The notes under the pieces are model-generated. The model worked only from the letters and a program-made list of their open reading frames with translations, made no database searches and was not told the DNA's origin. A stretch of DNA of 64,000 bases from positions 1 through 64,000 of the forward strand of contig JAXRKP010001910.1 in assembly GCA_037039925.1 (NCBI GenBank), written 5' to 3'. Source of the DNA: Doris montereyensis. Taxonomy: Eukaryota > Mollusca > Gastropoda > Nudibranchia > Dorididae. The translations under genes and the position numbers were made by a program. How positions within the stretch are numbered: the stretch's first letter is position 1; every line of letters begins with the position of its first letter. Below are positions 37,652 through 49,731 of the stretch, piece by piece.

Positions 37652-40600
37652 CTGGAAGGTTGGTTTTCGAAAATGTGCCCCGAATCCTATTACTATTACC
37701 CGGCCAATAGGATCTGGTCGCGCATTCTGCGGATTGTGAAGGCCGCCAAGGGGGAAGACTGGGCATGCTGCAGAGAATTGCATCAACACCCCAGTTGATT
37801 TGTTCCTGAGTTATGCCCTTCAGGCTATGGGTGTGACTAGGGCCTTGGACATCTCTACTTTCCAGAGGGGCTTGGTCACCAACGCTGTTGCGATCGACCT
37901 GGGGAGTTTTATTCTGCAGGATGGAGGGTCCTACAGAGATTTCCTTAAACTACTTCATGACATTTTTCTGTCGGATGTTTTATTTCCAAAGAGGATTTGC
38001 TAGACAGTTTTTGTGTGCACAGAGGAAGAGGGCTAAGTTTTTGAAGAATATGGGAAGAAACCCATTGGCCCTTCGGGCATGGATGGGAGAGCCTTTTTTC
38101 CATCTTCACCGTCTCCATCATCACCATCACCACCTCTATCATGCCCACCATCGCCGCTTCCATTGTGCTCACCATCACCGCCTCCATCGTCCCCACCGCC
38201 ACCATCGTCCTCCCCGCCACCATCGTCCACTGCTGATTGGCCAGCGCTGGGTTCTGAGCCCATGGCAACGTCCCCCGTCTGGCCTAATTTGTCTTCCTCT
38301 GGACCAGACGATCTCCCCATGACTTTACCTGTGACCCCTGAGCTTGGTGCACCAACCCCAGTCCCTACGTCTGTCACCGTTGAGCCTGTCATGCCTCCTG
38401 TGACCCCTGCACGTGTACCTATTAAGGCTAAGGGTTCTGTTTCTAAGCCTTGTAAGGCTAAGGTTCTATTGCTAAGCCTTGTAAGGCTAATGTTTGCATT
38501 TTTAAGCCTTGTAAGGCTAAGGTTTCCGATTCTAAGCCTTGTATGGCAGAGGGTTTTGTTAAACCAAAAGTAGCCGAAAATTTAGTATTAATGGCTTTGA
38601 AAAAAGACAAATTTGTTCTAAAAGAAAGAAATTCAAATCTCTCGAAAGAGATTAATGATCTTAAAGTCAGATTTATAAAAACAATAATTTCTTAAGGAAA
38701 CAATGTTCTGAACAGAAAATGTTCATTAACGATTTAAAAACACAGAAATGTAATTTGATAGAAGAATTAAATAAGTTGAAGAAGGACCGGGTTTCTTTGC
38801 AGAAGAATTTGTCTAAGACTAAGAAAAGATGCCTTTCTCTGAAAGATAAATCTGAATCTTTATCTTATACTTTAAATTTAATAAATAGTTTAGATGACAA
38901 TGAAGATAAGATTGAATAAGAGACCATCGTTATAACAAATTAAAAAATTCTGTTCGTGTGGCATACATTCATACATGGCTCTCAAAGGCGAAGCCAATGT
39001 ATCCGCCACTAATTGTTCAAAAGTTGTTCAAATCGTAGCTAGACATTTATTCGGCCATTATTTTTCCTTTGAAGAATTGCCTTCACATCTTCTGCTCTTA
39101 ACATGATGTGTCAAGGCGATCATATTGCTAAACACCAAATAGTGGAGGAAATTTAAAAAACTGAAGATTTTACTTTTTCATCAGATGGTACATCCAGACA
39201 AAAGAAACACTATATGGAGAGACATTTAATTTTGAAAAGTGGAAAGCAATTAGTATGGGGTTTTCTACTATAGCTTCAGATGATGCAAATAGTTTGTTAG
39301 AGCAAATTGTTAGAGATTTTGAAGATTTAGTTAGGGTTTATATCGATTTGAGTGAAGAGGAAAAAGATGAACTTTTAAAACAAATAATTAGTAAAATGAA
39401 ATCTGTAATGTCAGACAGAGCTGCCAACATGAAGCTGTTAAATAAAAAAAATTCATGAATGGCGTAAAAATGTTTTAAATAATGAAGATATTTCAACACA
39501 CTTTTTATATTGTAATGCTCATTTTTTACTTGGTGTATCCACAGCTGTTGAGAAGGCTGATTTGGAAATTGATGGAAAAATTATTAAAGAGAGAGAAATA
39601 CCTTTGGGGAGGCATAGTCTACAGAAGTTCAATCATTTGCAGTCAAGTAAAGAAAGTGCAGCATTGCGTTCAATAAGAACAACTGCTGAGGTTTTAGGGC
39701 CTCGTGGGGATGAGAAAAATGGGGCAAGAGAAGAGTGGTTAAATTATTGTGAAGAAATAAATGTTAAATCCAAATTTTGTAGTTTTAGGAATAATAGATT
39801 TAATAATATCTTTGAAAATGCATATCCTCTCTTGTATCACCGTGAACATATTCTGGATTTTCTCACAAATAAAGTCTCAGGGGATAATTTAAAGCTTCAA
39901 AGCATTATTGCAGATTTAAAAGATACAAGATCGATTTCTGTAGTCGCAGCTATTTCACTTTTTAATCTTACAATCACTGGGCCATATTGGGGGTTAATGA
40001 AAAGTGATATCCCATATGGATCATTTCCTTGTTATGTTAGGAAAATTGAAGCCTTTTTTGACAAATGTGTATCTCTGATGTCTTTCCATGAACATGATTT
40101 TGTACCTGTTTTTGATGATTTTGTTTTTGATGATACTTGTACACTTCACTTTGTGAAAAGTGAATGTTCCATTGAATTAGTCCTATCAGCTTTCAAATGT
40201 TTAGTTAGTGAGGGTTCTAAAGTTCTTAAAAGGCAATTGAATGACTTTTTAGAGGGTGGGATATTTGGCGGGGGATATTGTTCTTGATGTTAAAAATATT
40301 TTAGATACATTTCCATTGACAAATTTGACTGGAGAACGATTGTTTGGTGATTTAGACTATGACGTGCAAAAGCTTAGAAGAGCTAATTTATACTTAAGGT
40401 CCACTATCAATATGTGGAAGCATAATAAGACTTGTAAGTTGGTTTTTGTAGTTTGCGTGAAAAAGAGCAAAATAAAATTTTAGAGGCAGCCAAAAAGAAT
40501 TCAGAAAATTTAGTGTTACAAAGTAAATATCGTGAAGCCCAGGTTCGTGAGAAAATAAAACACAAAATGCAGGAGAATAACAGAAAAAGATGTGAGAAAG

Positions 40601-40864
40601 ATTTAAAAGATAGGAGAAAAAAAGCTGACATTTTAGATGCAATTATTTCAGATGGTGTAAGACTAGAAGATTTAGATAACTTAAGGAAAAATGGAACGCA
40701 GAAAGTTTAAGAAATCAGATAAGATACAGGAAAATATTTTTGGATGAAAAAACTTAAAAGTGACAGGGACCATCAATACACTGTATAGTTGTTTATTACA
40801 GCAAATTTATGAAGATAACTCTTTATCTGCAGCCGACAAGAGGAGAAGAATTTCTTCAGACTGA
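37652..40864 (+). pseudogene. Degenerate mobile-element-like gene, unassigned RNase-H-fold transposase-like family
   Basis: After a strong acceptor (TTCTTCTTACTTAG) a broken coding region runs to TGA at 40862-40864. In order: LSYALQAMGVTRAL, TNAVAIDLGSFILQDGGSYR, KFLKNMGRNPLALRAWMGEP; a Pro/Ser-rich linker; four 30-bp KPCKA repeats; a Lys/Glu coiled coil (38590-38915); FSSDGTSRQKKHYMERHLIL (39175-39235), TMSDRAA-like VMSDRAANMK (39406), YCNAHFLLGVSTA; AEVLGPRGDEKNGAREEWLN (39690); VAAISLFNLTITGPYW; LTGERLFGDLDYDVQKLRRA (40325); a Lys/Arg/Glu helix (40470-40650) and an end ADKRRRISSD. At least eight frame changes or stops. The Asp residues of SDGTSR and SDRAA suggest an RNase-H-like core, but the family name is unknown to me. 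Confidence 0.55.
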
Positions 40865-41119
40865 TTTAAATTCTGATTGATAATATTGAATGATTTTAAT
40901 TTTGTAAATATATACATGATGTAATTGTGAGTTCCTCGAGCTTGTGTAATTTTGGGCAAAATTTATATTTTCTTTTCATTTTGCGTCGTGTATCCGGGCT
41001 GCAACAATTGATCTCACAGGTTTCAGCTGAGTATAACAACACATAGATAACGCAGGTGACAAACAGTTGACCTATTAGCTCTTACTCTTATAATTATTAT
41101 TTAATGTTCTTTTTTTTAG

Positions 41120-41400
41120 AGACACAAGTAGGCAAAGTTTCATTGATGTATCTTACCATTTAAGATTTTTATGATGAAAAACCTGATTTTTGCCAAAATA
41201 TTTTCCCGAGCGTAGTTATTAATTTTTTGCTCGCAACTCTGTTTATTTAATTCCTATTATGATTAAACCCACCAGAATTGTATTTCTTGACCCTCAAAGT
41301 ATAAGTATGCGAAGTTTCATTGATGTATCTTACCATTTAAGATTTTTATGATGGAAAACCTGATTTTTGCCAAAATATCTTCCCGAGCCCAAATTATGCT
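41120..41400. repeat. ~180-bp imperfect direct duplication
   Basis: GTTTCATTGATGTATCTTAC CATTTAAGATTTTTATGATG..AAACCTGATTTTTGCCAAAATAT.TTCCCGAGC occurs at 41138-41212 and 41316-41388. Likely the 3' untranslated part of the element. Confidence 0.85.
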
Positions 41401-41967
41401 TTTTGCCGGGTTTGGTGGTATAATAATTCAGAAAATATTTCTTCTATGTCTCTGAAAAAAATTGGGCTAACTGCCTGGCACTAGTGGCACCATATCTGCA
41501 TTTAAGGGAAGTTATATGGTCTTTCTATGATTTATGGCATGTTTATGTACTCCCAAGAGAATGCCATTTTTTGACAATTTTGACCAAAATCACGTGTCGC
41601 ACAAAATGTCGTTTTTCTCGATTTTGGTGCTGTGTCATTATAAATATGTGAAAGATAACAGTCTCATTGCTTGTTTTTCTGTTTTTCTATGTGTATGGCT
41701 GACGGATGCATGTAAAATATTTAAGCTCATACCATTTTTATGGATTCTAGAGCCTCGTAAAATTAGCATAATTTCACATTTTGAATCATAGCGTAAAAAT
41801 CCGAAGTGGAAAAATATTATTAAAATTCATAACTTTTTTATTTATGAACCGATTTTGATCATTTAAAAACTGTTATTCATGGTCTGTTTTACATAAAAGA
41901 AACAAACTTTTGAAATTAAAATTTTATGGTCTGGATCAGCTATTTAAAGTGCGATTCAGATTGAAAG

Positions 41968-42075
41968 TGAAAAATACATTGGATGAATCAACGTGATTGG
42001 TATTCATTGGTAATGTGAAATAGTGAAGGGAAGCAAGTGGGATCTACCTATCAGTATCAGCAGAGAGATCCCCGA
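41968..42075. repeat. Dispersed repeat D, also at 44548-44655
   Basis: AAAAATACATTGGATGAATC, AATGTGAAATAGTGAA, ATCTACCTATCAG and CAGCAGAGAGATCCCCGA occur in the same order at both places. Related GAAACAG..GAAAGGAAAGAA stretches are at 53775-53850 and 57800-57975. Confidence 0.7.
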
Positions 42076-42346
42076 TGTTACATTTTGACAGTGATACTGA
42101 TATGCGATCTACTTTCTTTTTTTTATTGCCCGATTGCCCCCAAATTTGGTATATAATGATATCTATAAAATATATAAAAATTTCCTCCATTTGCTTTTTC
42201 GATATCTTTTCAAAGTTTTGCAAAACGAATTTTTGCGTAATTTAATTTGCCAAAAAATTTGAAAAAAAAATCATAAAATGAAAACCGTTTCTTTTATCCA
42301 AAAAAGCTACTGAGTGAGCCTAGATATTGAACCAAATAATGCACCA

Positions 42347-42690
42347 TCTGCACGTCATTTATCCTGCAACAAGCAGTCCTCAACTGAACCCGGTGCACCA
42401 TCGTCATTTATCCTGCAACAAGTCTTTTCACTCAGTCCTCAACTCATCGAGTATACAAACCTGTACTCGTACTAACACTCTGACAAGATCTTTCTCTACC
42501 TATAGCTGGGTACTCACTCACATCTGAGTCAAGTGCATCGGAGTCAAGTGAGTAAAGCTGAGTGAAGTAACTTTCCTAAGAGTACAATGCTGTGACCCCC
42601 CCCCCCCCCCCCAATACAAACACGTCTGTGCCAGCCATGGGGCTTGATCCAGTATTGTTGTGATTACAAGCTTACAACACGACACTTACT
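42347..42690 (-). repeat. SINE family C copy with a C18 run
   Basis: ATTTATCCTGCAACAAG (twice), CATCTGAGTCAAGTG, CTTTCCTAAGAGTACAATGC, poly-C at 42594-42612, GTGCCAGCCATGGGGCTTGA. It abuts the right end of the composite element. Confidence 0.6.
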
Positions 42691-42949
42691 AGTACTAGTA
42701 ATGGGGTGTAATAACAAATGATAGCATGCATGTAGTAAAGGCGTAACAGTAACTCTGCCAGTAGCCACAGATTTGGTCACTGATCAATCACAATCTGTCC
42801 AAAGACAAAAATGGCTGTAGTTTTATGCCTAGGTTGTGTCAAAATAACCCAGAGACCTGCTTAACAAATCCAAGAAATATGCGTTTTGTTCCGGCATGTA
42901 ACAAGCAAGTTCATTGGTTCAATTAAAGTATAACATTATCACTAAGGTC

Positions 42950-43208
42950 TTTCAAATGGGGATAATTTTACACTTTAGCAGTGTAAAGTAATGTGGGTCA
43001 AATTTGTACTCATTGTCGGTATCGGCTGAGATCAACGTTTAGATGTGAGACGGAAGAAATCCACGATGGGGCGTGTGGGGTGGGGCTTGTGGATATATAT
43101 TTCTTCCATCTCTTCTCTAAAACGTACATCTCAGCCGATACCGACAATGAGTAGAAATCTGACCCACTTTGTTTCACGCCGCTCAGCGTAAAATCACCCA
43201 AATGGGAT
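42950..43208. mobile_element. Fold-back (palindromic) element, arms ~110 bp
   Basis: The left arm 42950-43060 and right arm 43100-43208 are inverted copies. They contain the perfect core ACTCATTGTCGGTATCGGCT GAGAT, the AACGTTT and GGAAGAAAT blocks, and the outer CAAATGGG.. and TTTTAC... blocks. The loop is ~40 bp, G-rich on the plus strand. Confidence 0.85.
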
Positions 43209-43377
43209 GCCATTTAGTTTGATTCTTTAACTTTGCTGTTTTGTCTGTATGTTTTTATAGTGTGGCCTATTTAAAGAAATTTGTTTTTTTTTCTTTTTTC
43301 CTTTCATTCCACAATCTTTCACATTATTTTTAATGCTGTCTTTCATCATCGTGGTATTTCTTCACAGTTCATTCTTA

Positions 43378-43650
43378 GGGTAATGGTGCTGGTCCAGATT
43401 GGTGGATCAACACCTAGTCCCATCCCTATCGGAGACGGACAATAAAAATTACTTAAATTAAAAGGAGGTCCCATGTGCAAATCACAACTTTCTGTGTGCG
43501 TTAAAGTTAAGATCCCTTGGCTGTTTACAGGGTAGTCCAGGCAAAATGTAAAAAAATCCTACCAAAATGTAAACTCAAAATAACAGAAGAAATCAAATCA
43601 ATTTCAATAAAACGAATTGTATATTTGTCTTCTGAGATCACCCCCACGGT
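43378..43650 (+). repeat. SINE family B copy
   Basis: GCTGGTCCAGATTGGTGGAT, CACCTAGTCCCATC, GAGACGGACAATAAAA, GATCCCTTGGCTGTTTACAG and GTCCAGGCAAAATG. The tail is decayed. Confidence 0.65.
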
Positions 43651-43804
43651 AGACAGGGGTACTGACAACGAAAAACCCCAAAAAAAAGCATTCAGTTGCC
43701 TTGTTGGAGCTTGGTTGCCCGATGTAAAAATAGAAAATAGAAATAAACCTGTCTTCGGTTTTGTGTTTTAAAGTATTTGAAGGTATAAAATAAGTGTAGT
43801 AGAG

Positions 43805-44290
43805 GCGTCCATATGGTAGGTAGTGAGTAGGCTACTGGATTTGAGATCATCATCATGTCGTGAGTTTGAATCCTAGCAATGCCGCCAGATCTGACGACAT
43901 TGACATGGTCTGGGTTCTCCCTCGTTCTTCCCTCTTTTTCAATCTAGATAAAATTGGGTACCACTATCAGGGGTAAACTCTGGGATATATCAATACTATA
44001 CTAGCAAGAAGCATTCTATCCAGGAGGCAAAGGCAATTCATTATCACCTGGTACTTTGGAACATTGTGGTCCAGGCGTGGTTCATGCCCGACAGGTTGAA
44101 ACATATTCTTAATTTTCTTTTCTTTTCGAGCATTAGCTTCGTAAAAACCTGCGGCAGACTAGCGTCTGGCCAGGAGGTGGTTATTATCATCTGTTCCATT
44201 TCACGCTATTGAAACCGGGATAAGATCTGGCTCTATGGGCCGCAACAGCCTTGAAGGAACTTACGGATTGGTTTTGCGGGCGGTTGCTGG
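43805..44290 (+). repeat. SINE family A copy with internal extra sequence
   Basis: Head GATTTGAGATCATCATCATG, GTTTGAATCC; tail GGCCAGGAGGTGGTTATTAT, TTGAAACCGGGATAAG, CTCTATGGGC, CCTTGAAGGAACTTA. About 150 bp more than the full copy at 63300. Confidence 0.65.
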
Positions 44291-44547
44291 AAGATACTGG
44301 TAGGTCCTACTTCTTTCCTTTCACTACTTTCAGTTAACTTCAACCTGATATCACTGCCTATTGTGGATAGTATAAAGTTCAATCAATCAAACAAACTGAC
44401 TGGTATAATATACATGTTATATACAAAATATAATGTTAAATATATTGGTTTAGAACATGAGGTGTGTATAAACACACTAGTAGTGGTAGCACAGCTCTAT
44501 TTGTTTGATTGAAATTTTACCTATAAGTGGTGATCTCAGAGTGAGCG

Positions 44548-44655
44548 GGAAAAATACATTGGATGAATCAACAACGTGATTGGCAATGTGAAATAGTGAA
44601 AGGAAAGGAAGGAAGCAGGATCTACCTATCAGCAGAGAGATCCCCGACATTCCAT
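44548..44655. repeat. Dispersed repeat D, second copy
   Basis: See the copy at 41968-42075; high similarity, with one 20-bp gap. Confidence 0.7.
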
Positions 44656-44699
44656 CGTCACCATAGCTATGCATTATATACAAAGATTCACACTTGTAC

Positions 44700-44992
44700 T
44701 TGTACAGACACACAGTTACACAGGTGCACACACAGACTCACACACAGCTACACATTTACACAACAGGTGCATACACATACACACACACACACACATACAC
44801 ACACACAAAATTACACAGATACATGTACATGTATGCATAAACAGTGATAAAAAGAAATCATGAACACAACCAACGATGTGAGTTTAAACACCAACATTCA
44901 TAAATTGAAGAACTGAGATAAGGTCCACATAGAGTAGAGAGTGATGACAATTGCAATGATGAAGCTTGATGATGGTAATTGGTATTGTAATA

Positions 44993-45065
<73 letters not shown>

Positions 45066-45066
45066 T
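44700..45066. repeat. (CA)-rich tract and (GTA)n microsatellite
   Basis: CACACA-rich stretch at 44700-44820; pure GTA at 44994-45066. Confidence 0.92.
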
Positions 45067-45391
45067 AAAATGGCCATGGAGGATGATGTAATAATTATAA
45101 TTATAATAATAATAACAACAGTATAATCATGTTTATCATGGTCTCAATGGAAAAAACGAATTACAGTAATGGTATAGATAATGACAAAGGTAAAACAGCT
45201 CATGATGCAAATGACTTTAGTATCAATGCAATAAAGTCGTTAGCTTATTCATTTAGCAATAAAACCAAGAAACACAAAAAACAACCCCCTTCCCTGACCC
45301 GACAAAACATTAAAAACCAACACAACCCCCCCCCATCCAAAGACAAAATTTATCCCCCAATGCAATGCCCAAAATGGTTTTCCAAACAAAT

Positions 45392-45446
45392 AAAAAAAGG
45401 TGTGATGTATAGTTCCTGAACGTGACTATACATCACACCTTTTTTT
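45392..45446. other. 22-bp perfect hairpin beside the 20-bp satellite
   Basis: Arm 45392-45413 (A7 GGTGTGATGTATAGT) pairs perfectly with 45425-45446 across an 11-nt loop. The GTGATGTAT core equals the satellite unit core that starts at about 45480. Confidence 0.9.
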
Positions 45447-45479
45447 TGTGTGTGTGGAAAGATCAAATAACATGGTAAC

Positions 45480-46610
45480 TAAATTTAATTTAATAGTATG
45501 GTAACTATACGCGGCGTATGGTAACTAAACGTGATGTATGGTGACTAAATGTGACGAATGGTAACTAACGTGATGTATGGTAACCAAACATGATGTATGG
45601 TGACTCCATCTAAATGTGACGTATGGTAACTAAATATGATGTAGATCTATGGTAACTAAATGTGAAGTATGGTTATTAAATGTGATATATGGTAACTAAA
45701 TGGGACATATGGTAACTAAATTTGATATATGGTAACTAATGTGATGTACCGTATGGTAACCAAACAATGGGATATGGTAACTAAATGTTATGTATGGTAA
45801 GTAAACATGGAGAATGGTAGCTGAATGAGATGTATGGCAACTAAATGGGATTATGGTAACTTAATATGTTGTATGGTAGCTAAACGTGATGTATGATAAC
45901 TAAACATGAAAAGTGTAACTAAATCTGATGTGTGGTAACTAATTGTGAAGTATGGTAACTAAATGTAAGTTATGGTAATTAAATGTGATAAATGGTAACT
46001 AAACGCTCTGTATGGTAACTAAATGTTATGTATGGTAACTAAACGCTATGTATGGTAACTAAATGTTATGTATGGTAACTAAACGCTATGTATGGTAACT
46101 AAATGTTATGTATGGTAACTAAACATTGTGTACCATAACTAAATGTCATGTATGGTATCTAAATGTGACATTGGTAACCAAACGTTGTGTATGGTAACTA
46201 AATGTGATGTATGATAACTAAATGTGACCTTAGATGGTAACTAAATGTGGTGCTTGGTACATAGAAATGATGTATGGTAATGATAGCTAAACGTGATGCA
46301 TGATAACGAAATGTGGCTTTGATAACTAAATGTGACATAATGTAACTAAATGAAACACATGATGACTAATTGTGACGTATGGTAACATATTGTGATGTAT
46401 AGTAGCTAAATGTGACATATTGTAACTAAATGTGATATAACATGGTAACTTAATGAAGTGCATAATAACTAATTGTGCTGCATGGTGGTAACTAATTGTG
46501 ATGTATGGTAGCTAATTGTGACATATTGTAACTAAATATGACATATGGTAACTAAATGGGACGTATGGTAACCAAATGGGACATATGGTAACCAAATGGG
46601 ATGTGTCTAT
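45480..46610. repeat. 1.1-kb satellite array, ~20-bp unit
   Basis: Unit AACTAAATGTGATGTATGGT, about 55 diverged copies. From 45,990 to 46,130 it shows a homogenised 40-bp dimer alternating AAACGCTATG and AAATGTTATG units. Confidence 0.95.
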
Positions 46611-46691
46611 TTGTACCTGAGAGGTTATGTCACCACCAGTTTCTGTTTTATGTTACAGCAAATTCCAAGTTTCCCTCATGAACAGTAATTT

Positions 46692-46955
46692 CAGAAAGTG
46701 GTCTAGAGACAAGGTGTCCGTCTCACAACCAAAAGGTCGTGAGGTCACGCCTAACAGGTTGCAAAATGTTCTCAAGATTTTTTTAGTAAAATCCACCCAC
46801 TAGTCTAGGTGAGTGGAACAACGACTAGTCCTGTCAGACAGACAATACTGTTCACATGACTGTTTACAGGGCGGTCCGGGCAAAATTTAAAATTCTACCA
46901 AAAACCTAGAGATCTCCTTTATTGTGGATGTGGGTAACATCAAATCAAATTCAAA
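46692..46955 (+). repeat. SINE family B copy
   Basis: GGTGTCCGTCTCACAACC, AAAAGGTCGTGAGGTCACGC, CTAGGTGAGTGGAAC, CTGTTTACAGGGCGGTCCGG, GATCTCCTTTATTGTGGATG. 46,960-47,260 holds nothing recognised. Confidence 0.68.
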
Positions 46956-47260
46956 CAGGATTCTGTTGACTCAATTTATGAGCCTTCGCCATTATAGTGG
47001 AATATATGTGACACACAAAAACTAAAACAAAGTAAAACTGAAGCAGAAACCCGTTCATGAATACTATTAACATTAACATTAAGTACATGTAATATCTGGC
47101 AATATTTATTTATCTATCAACTGTATAATTATAATCTTTACAAAACCAAAAGGTAGCACTCATCATATAACACCTTACAAAAAAAATGCTGCCCTGTTAC
47201 AAAAGTTTTATAATTTAACAAAAAAAAAACTAAATTCATCTACGCAAAAAAATATGTCAA

Positions 47261-47287
47261 AATAATATTAATAATATTAATATTAAT

Positions 47288-47324
<37 letters not shown>

Positions 47325-47362
47325 TTAATATTAATAATAATAGTAATAATAATAATAATAAT

Positions 47363-47444
<82 letters not shown>
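47261..47444. repeat. (AAT)n / (AATATT)n microsatellite
   Basis: AAT and ATTAAT tracts, 184 bp. Confidence 0.95.
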
Positions 47445-47447
<3 letters not shown>

Positions 47448-47509
47448 TTAACATCACACAGAACAAAGTGAAACCCAAAGGAGAAAAATGTTCCATAGCA
47501 TAATCTTCA

Positions 47510-47905
47510 AACTGCAAAGCAATCTTTGATTCAAATGATGGTTTCTGTTATCATTGGCAGAACTAAAATAAGTACTGGAACTGCAAAGCAATCTTTGATT
47601 CAAATGATGGTTTCTGTTATCATTGGCAGAACTAAAATAAATACTGCATGTGTAAAGCAATCTTTGATTCAAATGATGGTTTCTGTTATCATTGGCAGAG
47701 CTAAAATAAATACTGCAACTGCAAAGCAATCTTTGATTCAAATGATGGTTTCTGTTAACATTGGCAGAACTAAAATAAATACTGGAAATGCAAAGCAATC
47801 TTTGATTCAAATGATGGTTTTTCTGTTAACATTGGCAGAACTAAAATAAATACTGCGACTGCAACTTAGAATATTCAATTCAAATGATGATTTCTGTCAT
47901 CATTG
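47510..47905. repeat. 69-bp minisatellite, ~5.5 copies
   Basis: Unit CAATCTTTGATTCAAATGAT..GGTTTCTGTTATCATTGGCA..GAACTAAAATAAATACTG. As 69 is a multiple of three, open frames persist on both strands; they are not taken as coding. Confidence 0.94.
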
Positions 47906-48267
47906 GCAAAAATTAACAGTAGATAAAATAAGATCGTTTCTTATAAATCTATTTTCAGTGCCCTCTACCTTATTCTTTTACTCTTTCATAATATTATAAT
48001 ACATGCAACACGTAACATTATTTCATATTTTATTCTGGAGCTAAAAGTTGGGACTACTCAGTCACTCCCTCGCGGTGGTAGCTATTGCTGGTTGTTCCTA
48101 CTTCTTCCTTTTCACTCCTTTACTTTCACTTATCTTTCATCTTGCTCTTGCCTCTTAATTCATGCTGAGGTAACTACATATTGTTGACAGGGTAAATGTC
48201 AAAAACACAAATGACCCCCCCCTTCTTCTGTACACCTAATGCATGGAATAATAATAATACATGTTGG

Positions 48268-48268
<1 letters not shown>

Positions 48269-48315
<47 letters not shown>
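48269..48315. repeat. (CA)n microsatellite
   Basis: 47 bp of CA. No gene is recognised from 47,900 to 50,600. Confidence 0.95.
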
Positions 48316-48318
<3 letters not shown>

Positions 48319-48671
48319 CACGTCTATGCATATTCCAATTCCACTGCATGGCTATCACACCTGTTGCTATCGAATTCTTCAAAACATGAGGCCAGACCAG
48401 GGCTACACTAGCTACACTAGCTGTGGGCTGTCCACTCAAAGGAAAGCTCTCCTCACTCTCTTATTTATGACTATGATCAGTGAATAAAAGCACAAATTCA
48501 AAAGTTTTTATAGAAAACTTCTTATAGAAAACTTCTTATAGAAATTTTAAAAAAAAATGCGAGATGATAATGCATACCGGTACTAAATGATGGAAAAGAA
48601 AAAAAAACAAAACTTTCAATGAAAAACAGAGTATAAAAAAGAAAAGAAAGACAGAAACGTAACATCTTCTT

Positions 48672-48783
48672 TCTCTCTCTCTTTCTTTCTGTCTCTCTTT
48701 CTCTCTCTCTCTGTCTCTCTATTTCTTTCTTTCTCTCTCTCTATTTCTTTCTTTCTTTCTCTCTCTCTCTCTCTGTCTCTCTT

Positions 48784-48818
<35 letters not shown>

Positions 48819-48825
48819 TTCTTCT
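48672..48825. repeat. (CT)/(CTTT)/(CTGT) pyrimidine microsatellite
   Basis: Pure pyrimidine apart from G in the CTGT runs. Confidence 0.92.
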
Positions 48826-49658
48826 ATCTGATGCCCTTTTCCTTGTACATTTGACCTCTCTCCCTCCCTCCCTCCCTAGTTTTTCCTTAAAATACTGTGA
48901 TACAATAAAACACATATATACGTGTATATTATGTGATTGTGTTAGGCCTATACATTCAAGGCTTCTAAGTAGAAAAGAAAAGAAAAAAAACCCAAACTTC
49001 ATGTACATTACTACATGTACCAAATCTCTATAATATGGTTGAAACATGGAAACAAAAACAAGAGCACATGGAAAAATGTATGTGTTAATGTGAATGATTC
49101 AACGTTGTTGTTGCGGTTGTTATTATTGTCATTATTGTAGAAGATTTGTTCATTTGTTGTATGCTTGAATTTGAATTAAAACATAAACCTGAAAACCAAC
49201 AAGCGCAGCGACTCCTTTTCTCCCTTCCCAGACATCAGAATCAGAAGGAGGCTTGGGGTCAGGTAAGAAGGGGGTAACGGGTACATGTAAGTAATTGAAT
49301 TTGGATGAAAACAGACAGAAACAGAATTATGATCGTGATTCATGACCTCCAGTGTCATTTGGATAGAACAAGTACATATGTAGAAGAGGGAACAGCTAAA
49401 AGCAGTAGAAGATCAAAATCACTGCAGACACACAAGAGTGACATGTTGGAAAAAAAAGCGTTGCTATGAACAAAAGTCATAAACTCAAGAACAAAACAAC
49501 AAAATTACTAATTTTATCCCAAACCTATGTTGAGTAATAATATTAGTAATAATTAATATATAGGCATCAATGGTCAAATAAACAACGAAGAAAGTCAGAA
49601 ATATACATTAATAATGTATAGTAACATACTATTATGTATACTTTATACATACATATAG

Positions 49659-49661
<3 letters not shown>

Positions 49662-49731
<70 letters not shown>
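49662..49731. repeat. (AAT)n microsatellite
   Basis: About 68 bp of AAT after ATACATATAGT. Confidence 0.93.

Noticed and set aside
38079..38573. Independent proline/serine-rich or histidine-rich gene
   Set aside because: It is the linker of the 37652-40864 coding region seen in shifted frames.
47454..47849. Repeat proteins on both strands with a 23-residue unit
   Set aside because: The 69-bp minisatellite is a multiple of three, so frames stay open by arithmetic; no homology.
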